Source: Sulfuritalea sp.
Lineage (GTDB): Bacteria; Pseudomonadota; Gammaproteobacteria; Burkholderiales; Rhodocyclaceae
Direction: 5' to 3'
Length of the DNA: 18,380 nt
Assembly: GCA_023229545.1 (NCBI GenBank)
Contig: JALNZB010000023.1
Coordinates: 32,511 to 50,890 of the forward strand
Shown here: positions 7,675-16,014 of the stretch, piece by piece
How positions within the stretch are numbered: position 1 is the stretch's first letter
Layout: the number at the start of each line of letters is the position of its first letter
Position numbers and translations under genes: made by a program
The notes under the pieces: model-generated
What the model saw: the letters and a program-made list of their open reading frames with translations, nothing else
Told to the model about the DNA's origin: nothing
Databases searched by the model: none

Positions 7675-7837
7675 GAGGCATGGTCACAATCGCGAATTCT
7701 TCTCGCCCTGAGGAGGCTGCTAGATTAACCTGAAACGCGGTCTCCCGGCCATGATCGGTCGGTGCTCGGGTCGGCAAGCTGAATGGCTGCCATTATTTTT
7801 GGGCCCGTCGTAACATGGCGGTTTTCCGCATCCAACC

Positions 7838-10800
7838 ATGACGAAGTCGCTGGCCGAGGTTCCTTTCTGGCAGTCCCTGCGCACCCGCATTGTTCTGCTG
7901 GTGCTCGCGGGCGCGTTGCCCTCGCTGGTCGGGCTGGGCCTGGCGCACTACCACTACCATCAGCACGCCGCGCTGATGCAGGACCAACGTCTGCAAGCGG
8001 AACTCGAGCACTCGCTGGCGCAGATCGAGGGCGTCAGCCGCTCGGCTCGCAATCTGTTGATAACCGTGGCGCGGGACATTGCCGCGCATCGCGCTGATAT
8101 TTCCGCCTGCCAGACCGATGTACACGCCATAGCCTTGGGCTTTCCCCAATATGGCAATCTGGGTTTCGCCGATCCGCAGGGCCGCATTCTCTGCGCCTCG
8201 AATCCGGCCATGGTCGGATTCGATGTTTCCGACCGGCCCCACTTTCGCGAGGCGCTGACCGCGCGGCGGCTGGCCGTCAGCGGTCTCACCACCATCCGTG
8301 GCGACGACCGCCCGCAAATTGCGTTCGCCCTGCCGGTCGAAGACGGCGCGAATAAGCTTTTTGGCGTGGTCGGCGTCACGTTGAACATCGGCGATCTGGT
8401 GCAGTCGCTGCGAGAGCACTCCTTGCCGGAAGGCACGGTGTCCATGCTGCTCGACCGCCACGGCCAGTTGATTTTCCATAATCCCGCGATTTCCGAACTG
8501 ACGGGGGCGCAGACTTTGTCGTCGTTGGTGCAAGCCATGCTGGCTGCGCCGCGTGGCATGCTTATGGCGCGGGGCCTGGATGGCGTCGAACGCAGCTATG
8601 CCTTTGCCGCCGCCGGCGGTGCAAATGGGGACGCCCTGCATCTGGCTATCGGAGTGCCTCAGGAAACACTCATCGAGGGGCTGTTGCGGGAATACTGGAA
8701 AAGCCTGGCGGTCGGCTTTGGCGCGCTGCTGGCGGCCCTGGCGCTGGCCGTCGTAGGGACAGAGATCGGCGTCATGCGTACGCTGCGCAGGCTGGTGACG
8801 GTCGCCGACCGCATCGCGGGCGGTGACCTCAATGTCCGTTCGGAAATGGCCGCAGCGCCCGGCGAACTGGGCCATCTGGCGCGCGGTTTCGACGCCATGG
8901 CGGTCTCGTTGCGTGCCCGCGACGAAACCCTCAACAAGGTGCTTGAGAGGCTGGCGGGCGACGAAGCGCGGCTGGAATTTCTGCTTCACGAAAGTCCGGC
9001 GGCGATCTACACCGCGCGGGCGGAACCGGATTACGAAACGACCTACGTCAGCCCCAACATCACCGAATTGCTGGGCTACCCGCCGGAAAGTTTTACCGAC
9101 AATGTGTCCTTATGGACCGACAACATTCATCCCGATGACCGCCAGCGCACGCAGGGCAACCTTGCCGAACTGCTCGCCACCGGGCGGGCGCGCACGGAAT
9201 ACCGCTTCCGCCATCGTGACGGCTCATGGCGCTGGATTGCCGGCGAGTGCCGCCTGTCGCGTGATGCCGCTGGCAAGCCGAAAGAGATCATCGGTTACCG
9301 CGTCGACGTCACCGCAGACAAGGCGAAGGAAGACACCATCGTTTTTCTTGGCAATCATGACGTGTTGACCGGCCTGCCCAACGAGGTATTGCTGGAAGAC
9401 CGGCTGCTTCAGGCGCTGGGGTTGGCGCGGCGCACCGGCAACTCGGTGGCGCTGCTGGAGCTCAATCTCGACGGCTTCAGCCGGCTCAACCAGACGCTCG
9501 GTCATCGCGGCGCCGACCAGTTGCTGGTTGAACTGGCTCTGCGCCTGAAGAACTGCCTGCGCCAGACGGATACCGTGGCGCGACGCAGCGGCGACAATTT
9601 TGTCATCCTCATGCCGGAAGTGTCGGAAGTTCTGGATGTCGCCGTCGCGGTGCGCAAGGTGCTGGATGCCGCCGCCGAGCCGATCGACGTTTTCGGCAAG
9701 GAAGTGCGCGTCACGGCCTGCATCGGTATTGCGGTGTTTCCCAGGGACGGTGACGACCGCGATACGTTGCTGGCCAATGCGGCCAGCGCCTTGGCGCGAG
9801 CCAAAAAAGAAGGTCGCGACCGTTTCCATTTCTACATCGAAGCCATGAACCAGGGTGCGCTCGATCACCTGGAGATGGAGACGGCCTTGAGCCACGCGCT
9901 GGAGAACAAGGAACTGCTGCTGCACTATCAACCGCGCGTGGATTTGCGCACCGGCCGGATTGTCGCCGCCGAGGCGCTGGTGCGTTGGCAGCACAACGGC
10001 GAGCTGGTGCAGCCGGACAATTTCATTCCGCTGGCCGAGGAAACCGGGCTGATCCAGTCGATCGGTGAATGGGTGCTGGCCGAGGCCTGCCGCCAGCAGC
10101 GCGCATGGCTCGACCGTGGCATGCCGATTGTCACCGTTGGCGTCAATGTCTCGCAGCAACAGTTGCGCGTGCGCAGCGCAGAGGATGCCTTGCCCGCATT
10201 GTGCCGCAAGTATCTCGCCGCCACATGCCTGGAAACCCGGTGGCTGGAACTGGAACTGACCGAGAGCCTGCTGATGGAATCGCCCGAGCAGACCATTGAG
10301 CTGCTGCGCACGCTGCATGCCGCAGGTACCAAACTGGCCATCGACGATTTCGGCACCGGCTATTCCAGCCTGGCCTATCTGACGCAATTGCCGGTGCAGT
10401 ATCTGAAAATCGACCGTTCTTTCGTCAATCACGTCAGCACCGATCCGAACAGCGCCGCCGTGGCCCGGGCCATTATCGGACTGGCGCACAATCTGAACAT
10501 GACGGTGATCGCCGAGGGCGTTGAAACCGAGGCTCAACTCAGTTTCCTGCGCAAGCTCGGCTGCGACGAAATGCAGGGCTTCTATTTCAGCAAGCCCTTG
10601 CCGGCGGACCAGTTCGAGGCAATGCTGACGGCAGGCAACACCATTGCGGTTAGCGCCGAAGCCCCCAGTGAAACCCTGCTGCTGGTGGATGACGAGGCCG
10701 GCATTCTGAACTCGCTGAAGCGTTTGCTGCGTCGTGAGGGCTATCGCATCCTGACCACCACCAATCCGGCCGAGGGTCTCGAACTGCTGGCGACAAACGA

Positions 10801-11089
10801 TGTCCAGGTGATCATCTCCGACCAGCGCATGCCGGAAATGAGCGGGACGGAGTTTCTCAGCCGGGTCAGGCAACTGCATCCCAATACCATTCGCATGGTG
10901 CTGTCCGGCTATACCGACCTGCAAAGCATCACCGATGCCGTCAATCGCGGCGCGATCTGGCGTTTTCTGACCAAACCATGGGAGGACGAGGCCCTGCGAA
11001 AACTGGTGCGCGAAGCCTTTCGCGAGTACGAATTGCAGTATGGGAATACCCGTGATTCCGCATCGCAAGGGACCCATTCGGTGCCATGA
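7838..11089 (+). CDS. Membrane Cache-HAMP-PAS-GGDEF(degenerate)-EAL-REC hybrid, probable c-di-GMP phosphodiesterase
   Basis: A 1083-residue inner-membrane sensor. Order: membrane segment at about 18-37, periplasmic double-Cache-like sensor (about 40-285), second membrane segment (about 290-310), HAMP (about 312-365), PAS (about 378-495, with HPDDR and FRHRDGSWRWI), GGDEF-like domain, EAL domain and a C-terminal receiver. The GGDEF signature is SGDNF at 584-588, so cyclase activity is unlikely and the domain may bind GTP instead. The EAL domain keeps EALVRW (Glu712), DDFGTGYSSL (Asp836-Asp837), LKIDRSFV and AEGVET, so it should hydrolyse c-di-GMP. The receiver (VDDE 950-953, Asp995 in SDQRMPEMSG, TKPW) is complete, and its C-terminal place is unusual. 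There is no clear ribosome site before ATG 7838. Its stop overlaps the next start (ATGA). Confidence 0.93.
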   Translation: MTKSLAEVPFWQSLRTRIVLLVLAGALPSLVGLGLAHYHYHQHAALMQDQRLQAELEHSLAQIEGVSRSARNLLITVARDIAAHRADISACQTDVHAIALGFPQYGNLGFADPQGRILCASNPAMVGFDVSDRPHFREALTARRLAVSGLTTIRGDDRPQIAFALPVEDGANKLFGVVGVTLNIGDLVQSLREHSLPEGTVSMLLDRHGQLIFHNPAISELTGAQTLSSLVQAMLAAPRGMLMARGLDGVERSYAFAAAGGANGDALHLAIGVPQETLIEGLLREYWKSLAVGFGALLAALALAVVGTEIGVMRTLRRLVTVADRIAGGDLNVRSEMAAAPGELGHLARGFDAMAVSLRARDETLNKVLERLAGDEARLEFLLHESPAAIYTARAEPDYETTYVSPNITELLGYPPESFTDNVSLWTDNIHPDDRQRTQGNLAELLATGRARTEYRFRHRDGSWRWIAGECRLSRDAAGKPKEIIGYRVDVTADKAKEDTIVFLGNHDVLTGLPNEVLLEDRLLQALGLARRTGNSVALLELNLDGFSRLNQTLGHRGADQLLVELALRLKNCLRQTDTVARRSGDNFVILMPEVSEVLDVAVAVRKVLDAAAEPIDVFGKEVRVTACIGIAVFPRDGDDRDTLLANAASALARAKKEGRDRFHFYIEAMNQGALDHLEMETALSHALENKELLLHYQPRVDLRTGRIVAAEALVRWQHNGELVQPDNFIPLAEETGLIQSIGEWVLAEACRQQRAWLDRGMPIVTVGVNVSQQQLRVRSAEDALPALCRKYLAATCLETRWLELELTESLLMESPEQTIELLRTLHAAGTKLAIDDFGTGYSSLAYLTQLPVQYLKIDRSFVNHVSTDPNSAAVARAIIGLAHNLNMTVIAEGVETEAQLSFLRKLGCDEMQGFYFSKPLPADQFEAMLTAGNTIAVSAEAPSETLLLVDDEAGILNSLKRLLRREGYRILTTTNPAEGLELLATNDVQVIISDQRMPEMSGTEFLSRVRQLHPNTIRMVLSGYTDLQSITDAVNRGAIWRFLTKPWEDEALRKLVREAFREYELQYGNTRDSASQGTHSVP

Positions 11090-11919
11090 CCGACACCTAT
11101 CCAGCGGACGCCGACTTATCCGTGACGCCGACATTGCTGTTGGTGGACGATGAAGACGGCATTCTATCGGCGCTCAAGCGCCTGCTGCGGCGCGAGGCCT
11201 ATCAGGTGTTGACCGCCAATGGCGGCCAGGCCGGGCTGGATGAACTGGCGCGCAGCCGGGTTGACGTCATCGTATCGGACCAGCGCATGCCGGGCATGAG
11301 CGGCGTCGAATTTCTGCGCCGGGCCAAGGATCTCTATCCAGACACGGTGCGCATCGTGCTCTCGGGCTATGCCGATCTGCAAAGCATTACCGATGCCATC
11401 AACGAGGGCGCGATCTACAAGTTTCTTGCCAAGCCCTGGGACGATGACATGCTCAAGGCCGAGATCGAGCATGCCTTCCGTCGCAAGGCGTTGCGCGACG
11501 AGAGCAAACGCCTGAGCCAGCAGGTGCAGGTGGCCAACGCCGAACTGACCAGGGTGAACGCCCTTTTGCAGGAGGCGCTGACGGTGCAGCGGCAGCGCGC
11601 GGAACTTGGCGAGACCGCACTGACGGCGGTGCAGCAAATAGTGAACTGTCTGCCGACGCCGCTGCTCGGCGTCGACTCCGACGGTTTGGTGGTCTTTGCC
11701 AATGCGGCAGCCACCCGATGTTTCGCGCGGCGCCCGCTGTTGGGTGCCTTTGTCGCCGAGGCATTGCCGCCTGCGGCGGCGGAACTGGTGGCGCAGGGGC
11801 GCGGCGAGATCGGGATGTCGATTGACGACCGCAGCTATCGGGTAAGCTGTCACGCCGTCGATTCGATCATGCAGCAGCGCGGCTATTTGTTGATATTCGT
11901 GCCGGACCAGACATCATGA
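11086..11919 (+). CDS. Response regulator REC-coiled coil-PAS
   Basis: A 277-residue cytoplasmic protein. The receiver occupies residues 12-135: VDDE (20-23), acceptor Asp65 in SDQRMPGMSG, LSGY and Lys116 in AKPWD. Residues about 135-185 form a coiled coil (SKRLSQQVQVANAELTRVN), and the rest is a PAS fold (LPTPLLGVDSDGLVVFANAAA). There is no output domain, so it may dimerise and relay signals to the kinase or HDOD partner. The receiver is strikingly like the C-terminal receiver of the preceding protein (shared SDLQSITDA-type stretch and FL.KPW.D), which suggests a local duplication. Its ATG lies in the stop of the EAL gene and its stop (TGA 11917-11919) overlaps the next ATG, so translation is probably coupled on both sides. 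Confidence 0.92.
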   Translation: MTDTYPADADLSVTPTLLLVDDEDGILSALKRLLRREAYQVLTANGGQAGLDELARSRVDVIVSDQRMPGMSGVEFLRRAKDLYPDTVRIVLSGYADLQSITDAINEGAIYKFLAKPWDDDMLKAEIEHAFRRKALRDESKRLSQQVQVANAELTRVNALLQEALTVQRQRAELGETALTAVQQIVNCLPTPLLGVDSDGLVVFANAAATRCFARRPLLGAFVAEALPPAAAELVAQGRGEIGMSIDDRSYRVSCHAVDSIMQQRGYLLIFVPDQTS

Positions 11920-12092
11920 ACACTGAAGACTCCGCGCCTCTGCGCGACGAGGCCGAATTGAATGCCGCCCGCGACGCGCTGCGCCAACGCCTCGTGCGCC
12001 TGTTTCGCAAGTGCGACCTGCAAGGCGGCAACAGCAGTGCGCAAATGCTGTTCAAGGCGGTGCTGGAGCATCGTCTGGAGGCCTTGCGATGA
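11916..12092 (+). CDS. Small 58-residue helical protein, translationally coupled
   Basis: A 58-codon frame bridging the REC-PAS and HDOD genes exactly: its ATG overlaps the preceding stop (ATGA at 11916) and its TGA overlaps the next ATG (ATGA at 12089). The product, beginning MNTEDSAPLRDEAELNAARD and ending AVLEHRLEALR, is charged and apparently all helical, with one Cys in FRKCDLQGGN and no membrane segment. I recognise no family. The precise tiling between two coupled genes argues that it is translated. It could be a small adaptor, a dimerisation peptide or a phosphotransfer-like helper, although a histidine in a typical Hpt context is not visible (the only His is in LEHRLE). Confidence 0.65.
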   Translation: MNTEDSAPLRDEAELNAARDALRQRLVRLFRKCDLQGGNSSAQMLFKAVLEHRLEALR

Positions 12093-12937
12093 AGCCGCCC
12101 AGTCTGGAACAGATCATCGGCGGCTTGCGCACCTTGCCTTCGCTGCCGACGGTAGTGATGGAACTGCTGCAAACCATGGGAGATGAAGAGGTCAGTGTCG
12201 ACCGGCTGGCGCGCGGCATCGGCAACGATCAGGCACTGGCGGCGCGCACCCTGCGGGTGGCCAACTCACCCTTCTACGGCATGCAAGGAAATATCGACAC
12301 GATTGCCGAGGCCATCACGGTGCTGGGTTTCGTCAATGTCCGCTCGTTGGTAACCGCAGCGGGAATTGCCACGGCGTGGCCGGCAAGCGAAGCCTCCGGC
12401 TTGAAACCAGGAGATTTTTGGCGCCACTCCCTCAGTGCGGCGTCCTGTGCCGCGACGCTGGCGCCCCATGCCAAACTGCGGGCGGACAGGCTGTTTCTGG
12501 CGGGGTTGCTGCACGACATCGGTCGCCTGGTGCTGGTGGTCACGCATCCGGCGGTGTATGCCGAAATCCTGGTGCGACGCAAACAGGACGATTGCCTGCT
12601 GATCGAGGCCGAGCGCGCGGTGCTCGGGTTTGGCCACGCCCGGATCGGCAGTGCGCTGTGCCGCCACTGGCGCATACCGGAGTCGATTGCCGACGCGGTG
12701 GAACGGCATCATCGGGTGACTCCTGACGATCCCAAGGCGCCGGCCGACATGGCCGATGTCGTGCATGTCGCCGACGTGCTGGCGCATGCGCTCGATTCGA
12801 CAGCCGACCCGGATGCCATGGTGCCGCCACCGGACGCCGCCGCGTGGCAACGTCTGGGTCTGGACGAAAAGAAGCTGCGCGCGGTGCTGGAACAGGCCGA
12901 GCGCCAATTCAACGGTTATTCGAACATATTGCCTTGA
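12089..12937 (+). CDS. HDOD-domain protein
   Basis: A 282-residue protein that is one HDOD domain. The opening LRTLPSLPTVVMELLQTMGD and the RVANSPFYGMQGNIDTIAEA block are diagnostic. HDOD domains are HD-superfamily relatives that usually lack catalysis and act as protein-protein hubs in signalling, motility and stress. Here an HD pair is still present (LLHDIGRLVL, His142-Asp143), and a later H is kept in VERHHRV, so catalysis cannot be ruled out. The start ATG 12089 overlaps the stop of the 58-codon gene; upstream in-frame starts would run through that gene. The histidine kinase follows two bases later, placing it between response regulators and kinase, a usual setting for this family. Confidence 0.92.
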   Translation: MKPPSLEQIIGGLRTLPSLPTVVMELLQTMGDEEVSVDRLARGIGNDQALAARTLRVANSPFYGMQGNIDTIAEAITVLGFVNVRSLVTAAGIATAWPASEASGLKPGDFWRHSLSAASCAATLAPHAKLRADRLFLAGLLHDIGRLVLVVTHPAVYAEILVRRKQDDCLLIEAERAVLGFGHARIGSALCRHWRIPESIADAVERHHRVTPDDPKAPADMADVVHVADVLAHALDSTADPDAMVPPPDAAAWQRLGLDEKKLRAVLEQAERQFNGYSNILP

Positions 12938-12939
12938 CC

Positions 12940-14793
12940 ATGACCGATCAGCCTGAGCTTGCGGCGAATGTCGCGTTTTCCCTGCCGCAGCTTGCCGCGC
13001 TGATCGAAGCGCTGCCGGCCGGCATTTACTGCCATGACGGAGAGCAACTGGTACTCGTCAATCAGGCGATGTGCGAGTTGACCGGCTATTCGCGGCAACA
13101 GTTGCTCGGCATGAAGTTCTGGGAGTTGTTTCCGCCACGGATGCGCGACATGGTGAAACAGCGCGGCCAGTCGCGCTTTCAGGGCGCGGACGCGCCCGCG
13201 CGTTACGAAGTGGCCCTGCTCACGGCGCAAGGGGAGGAACGCTGGGCGGACATGATTGCCACGCGGTTTTCCGTGGACAACCGGGCGATCGTTCTCGCCA
13301 GCTACCTTGACACCACCGAGCGCAAGCGCGCGGAAACCCGGCAGCAGCAAGCGCAGCAGGTACTGGCACAGATCATCGACAGCAGCTTCGTGCCCACCTT
13401 CGTCATCGACGACCGGCATCTGATCACGCAGTGGAACAAGGCCTGCGAAGCGGCTTTCGCCATCAAGGCGGTCGACATGGTCGGCACCAAGAGGCATCAA
13501 CAGGTGTTCTACGGCAAGGAGCGACTGACCATGGCCGATTTGATTGTTGACGGCGGCATGGAAAAAGCCATCCTTCAGATGTATCGCGACAAGCGCCTGA
13601 CCCGTTCGCAATTCATTCCGGGCGCCTACGAGGCGGAGGATTTCTTTCCTCATCTGGGTGACGGCGGCTTGACACTGAATTTTTTCGCTGCGCCGCTGAC
13701 CGATAACGAAGGCCGACTGATCGGCGCGGTGGAGACGCTGATGGATGTCACCGACCAGCGGCGCACCGAAACGGAGTTCATACATTCGAGGAAAGCACTG
13801 GAGCAACTGGTGGCGACCCGTGGCGAGCAGTTGCGCGAGGCGACGCGCGAACTGGAGCAGGATATTGCGCGCCGCGAGAAGGCCGAGGCCGAACTCACGC
13901 AGCGCTTCAATCAATTATCGGAACTGAATGTCGAGCTGAAGCAGGCCCAGGAACAACTGGTGCAATCGGAGAAGCTGGCGTCGATCGGCCAGTTGGCGGC
14001 CGGGGTGGCGCACGAAATCAACAACCCGATCGGTTTTGTGCAATCCAATCTGGGTTCGCTGGAGCGTTACTTTGAACAGATCATGGAGTTGCTGGATGGC
14101 TACCAGGAAGGCGAGGCCCTGCTCGGCGCGCTGGGCGAGCAATGCGAGACCGGCGGAGCCTGGCTGGTGCGGATGGCGCGGCTCAGGAAGGATGTCGAGC
14201 TGGACTTCCTGAAGGAAGACATACCGGATCTGTTGAAGGAATCCAGGGACGGCATTGTCCGGGTCAAGAAGATCGTCGCCGACCTGAAGGATTTTTCCCG
14301 CATCGACATCACGAATGAATGGGAATGGGCCGACCTGAGGACGGGACTGGATTCGACCCTCAACGTGGTCAGCAACGAGCTCAAATATCGCGCCGACGTG
14401 GTCAAGGAATATGGCGATCTGCCGAAGATCAGATGCCTGCCGTCGCAACTCAACCAGGTCTTCATGAACCTGCTGGTGAATGCGGCGCAGGCGACGCCGG
14501 AAGGCCGGCATGGCACCATCGCGATACGCTGCGGAACGGAGGCCGATGGCGTCTGGGTCGAGGTGGCCGATACCGGCGCGGGAATCCCGGAGGAAAACCT
14601 GAAGCGCATCTTCGACCCTTTCTTCACCACCAAGCCCATCGGCAAAGGCACCGGGCTGGGTTTGTCGCTGTCCTACGGCATCGTGCAAAAACACGGCGGG
14701 CGGATAGAGGTCAGGAGCGAAGTCGGGGTCGGCACCACCTTCCGCATTTCACTGCCCATCGAGCCGCCGGAGGCGAATGACGCGGCATCGTGA
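12940..14793 (+). CDS. PAS-PAS sensor histidine kinase
   Basis: A 617-residue cytoplasmic kinase with no membrane segment. First PAS about residues 20-130 (LPAGIYCHDGEQLVLVNQAM, closing with YLDTTERKRAE). Second PAS about 145-275 (FVIDDRHLITQWNKACEAAF, closing with DVTDQRR). A long coiled coil runs from 280 to 345. The dimerisation/phospho-acceptor domain has GVAHEINNP with His358, and the ATPase domain has the N box (NQVFMNLLVNAAQA, about 505), G1 DTGAGIP (Asp544), FDPFFTTK and G2 GTGLGLSLS (570). All catalytic motifs are intact. The likely targets are the receivers encoded just upstream. There is no receiver of its own. The start ATG 12940 is two bases past the HDOD stop; in-frame upstream starts would overlap that gene. 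Confidence 0.94.
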   Translation: MTDQPELAANVAFSLPQLAALIEALPAGIYCHDGEQLVLVNQAMCELTGYSRQQLLGMKFWELFPPRMRDMVKQRGQSRFQGADAPARYEVALLTAQGEERWADMIATRFSVDNRAIVLASYLDTTERKRAETRQQQAQQVLAQIIDSSFVPTFVIDDRHLITQWNKACEAAFAIKAVDMVGTKRHQQVFYGKERLTMADLIVDGGMEKAILQMYRDKRLTRSQFIPGAYEAEDFFPHLGDGGLTLNFFAAPLTDNEGRLIGAVETLMDVTDQRRTETEFIHSRKALEQLVATRGEQLREATRELEQDIARREKAEAELTQRFNQLSELNVELKQAQEQLVQSEKLASIGQLAAGVAHEINNPIGFVQSNLGSLERYFEQIMELLDGYQEGEALLGALGEQCETGGAWLVRMARLRKDVELDFLKEDIPDLLKESRDGIVRVKKIVADLKDFSRIDITNEWEWADLRTGLDSTLNVVSNELKYRADVVKEYGDLPKIRCLPSQLNQVFMNLLVNAAQATPEGRHGTIAIRCGTEADGVWVEVADTGAGIPEENLKRIFDPFFTTKPIGKGTGLGLSLSYGIVQKHGGRIEVRSEVGVGTTFRISLPIEPPEANDAAS

Positions 14794-14860
14794 ATCGAAC
14801 GCCTGTCCCGTGGTGTTGAGCGATCAGTTTCGCCGTACCGCCGTCGCCGACTCTTCACCC

Positions 14861-16000
14861 ATGGCTGACGGTTTGTTCGACCCATTCAGGAACTGGTACG
14901 AGAAGCGCCACGATTACGCGCGCGACTGGCAGGCGCGCACCGGCGGTCAGGTGGTGGCGACGATGTGCACCTATACCGCCGAGGAACTGCTGATCGCCGC
15001 CGGCATGCTGCCGGTGCGGGTGCTCGGCGCGCACGAACCGCAGAACGTCACCGAGCCGCACCTCTTCGGCATGTTCTGCCCGTTCTGCCGCGATTCCCTG
15101 GCGCAGGGCCTGCTTGGTCGTTACGATTACTGCGAGGGCGTGACCCTGACCCAGTCCTGCATCCAGTACCGGCAGACCTTCAGTTCATGGCGCGGCAATG
15201 TTCCCGGCGTGAAATGGGATTATTACGTGCCGATGCCGAACAACGTGCAGTCGTCGCACGCGCGCCAGGCGCATCATGCCGAGCTTCAGTCCTTCCGGAC
15301 TTTCTTGCAGGCGCTGACCGGCAGGGAACTCACCGATGCAATGCTCAGGGACGCACTCGCCGTGGTCGATGAAAACCGTCGCTTGTTGCGCCGGTTGTTC
15401 GACTATCGCAAGGCGGCCAATCCCCCGGTCACGGGCGTCGAGGCGCTCTACGCTTCGCTGACCGCGCAGTTCGTGGACAAGCGCGAGCACAACGAGCAGT
15501 TGAAGAAAGTCCTGGCGGCGCTGCCTGAGCGCCGGTTGAACCGTGCCGAGGGCGTTCGCTTCATGACCATCGGTTCGGAAAACGACGACATCGCCTTCAT
15601 GCAGATGGTCGAGTCGGTCGGCGCCACCATTGTCATCGACGATCAGTGTTCCGGCACGCGTTACTTCTGGAATGAGTCAAAGCCCGAGGACGACGTCATC
15701 AAGGCCATCGCCGACCGCTATTGCGACCGCCCGGCCTGTCCGACCAAGGACTACCCCAACCACACGCGCTTCAATCACGTGCTCGGCCTGGCCAGGGAGT
15801 TCAACGTCGGCGCCGCGATATTCCTGCAACAGAAGTTTTGCGATCCGCACGAGGGCGACTATCCGGACCTGAAACGCCATCTTGAGGACAACGGCATCCC
15901 GACGCTGTTTCTGGAATTCGACATCACCAATCCCATCGGCCCCTTCCGCACCCGTATCGAGGCTTTCCTCGAAACGCTGAGCGACGAAGACCTGTTCTGA
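14861..16000 (+). CDS. bzdN: Benzoyl-CoA reductase, Bzd-type N subunit
   Basis: A 379-residue member of the 2-hydroxyacyl-CoA dehydratase/benzoyl-CoA reductase D-component family, one of the two subunits that bind substrate and [4Fe-4S] clusters for ATP-driven two-electron reduction of the aromatic ring. Cys36 (TMCTYTAEE), Cys73 and Cys76 (FCPFC) and Cys100 (QSCIQYR) are the likely cluster ligands. The later blocks FMTIGSENDDI, DDQCSGTRYFW and KFCDPHEGDYPDLKRH are also characteristic. I assign it to the Azoarcus Bzd subtype rather than Thauera BcrC from remembered sequence character. The frame is open to ATG 14777, overlapping the kinase end with GGAGG only three bases ahead. I prefer ATG 14861 because MADGLFDPFRNWYEKRH is where family similarity starts. 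It is followed by bzdO after 14 bases. Confidence 0.9.
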   Translation: MADGLFDPFRNWYEKRHDYARDWQARTGGQVVATMCTYTAEELLIAAGMLPVRVLGAHEPQNVTEPHLFGMFCPFCRDSLAQGLLGRYDYCEGVTLTQSCIQYRQTFSSWRGNVPGVKWDYYVPMPNNVQSSHARQAHHAELQSFRTFLQALTGRELTDAMLRDALAVVDENRRLLRRLFDYRKAANPPVTGVEALYASLTAQFVDKREHNEQLKKVLAALPERRLNRAEGVRFMTIGSENDDIAFMQMVESVGATIVIDDQCSGTRYFWNESKPEDDVIKAIADRYCDRPACPTKDYPNHTRFNHVLGLAREFNVGAAIFLQQKFCDPHEGDYPDLKRHLEDNGIPTLFLEFDITNPIGPFRTRIEAFLETLSDEDLF

Positions 16001-16014
16001 GCCGGCGGCGGACA

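Noticed and set aside
9224..11134. Long minus-strand open frame of 636 codons opposite the EAL-REC gene
   Set aside because: It is antisense to strongly conserved EAL and REC domains; its His/Gln/Arg-rich composition without motifs is typical of a shadow frame in GC-rich DNA.
14816..14827. TTGAGCGATCAG before bzdN, resembling an FNR site
   Set aside because: The half-sites TTGA and TCAG are two bases too close for the FNR consensus, and the second half is imperfect.
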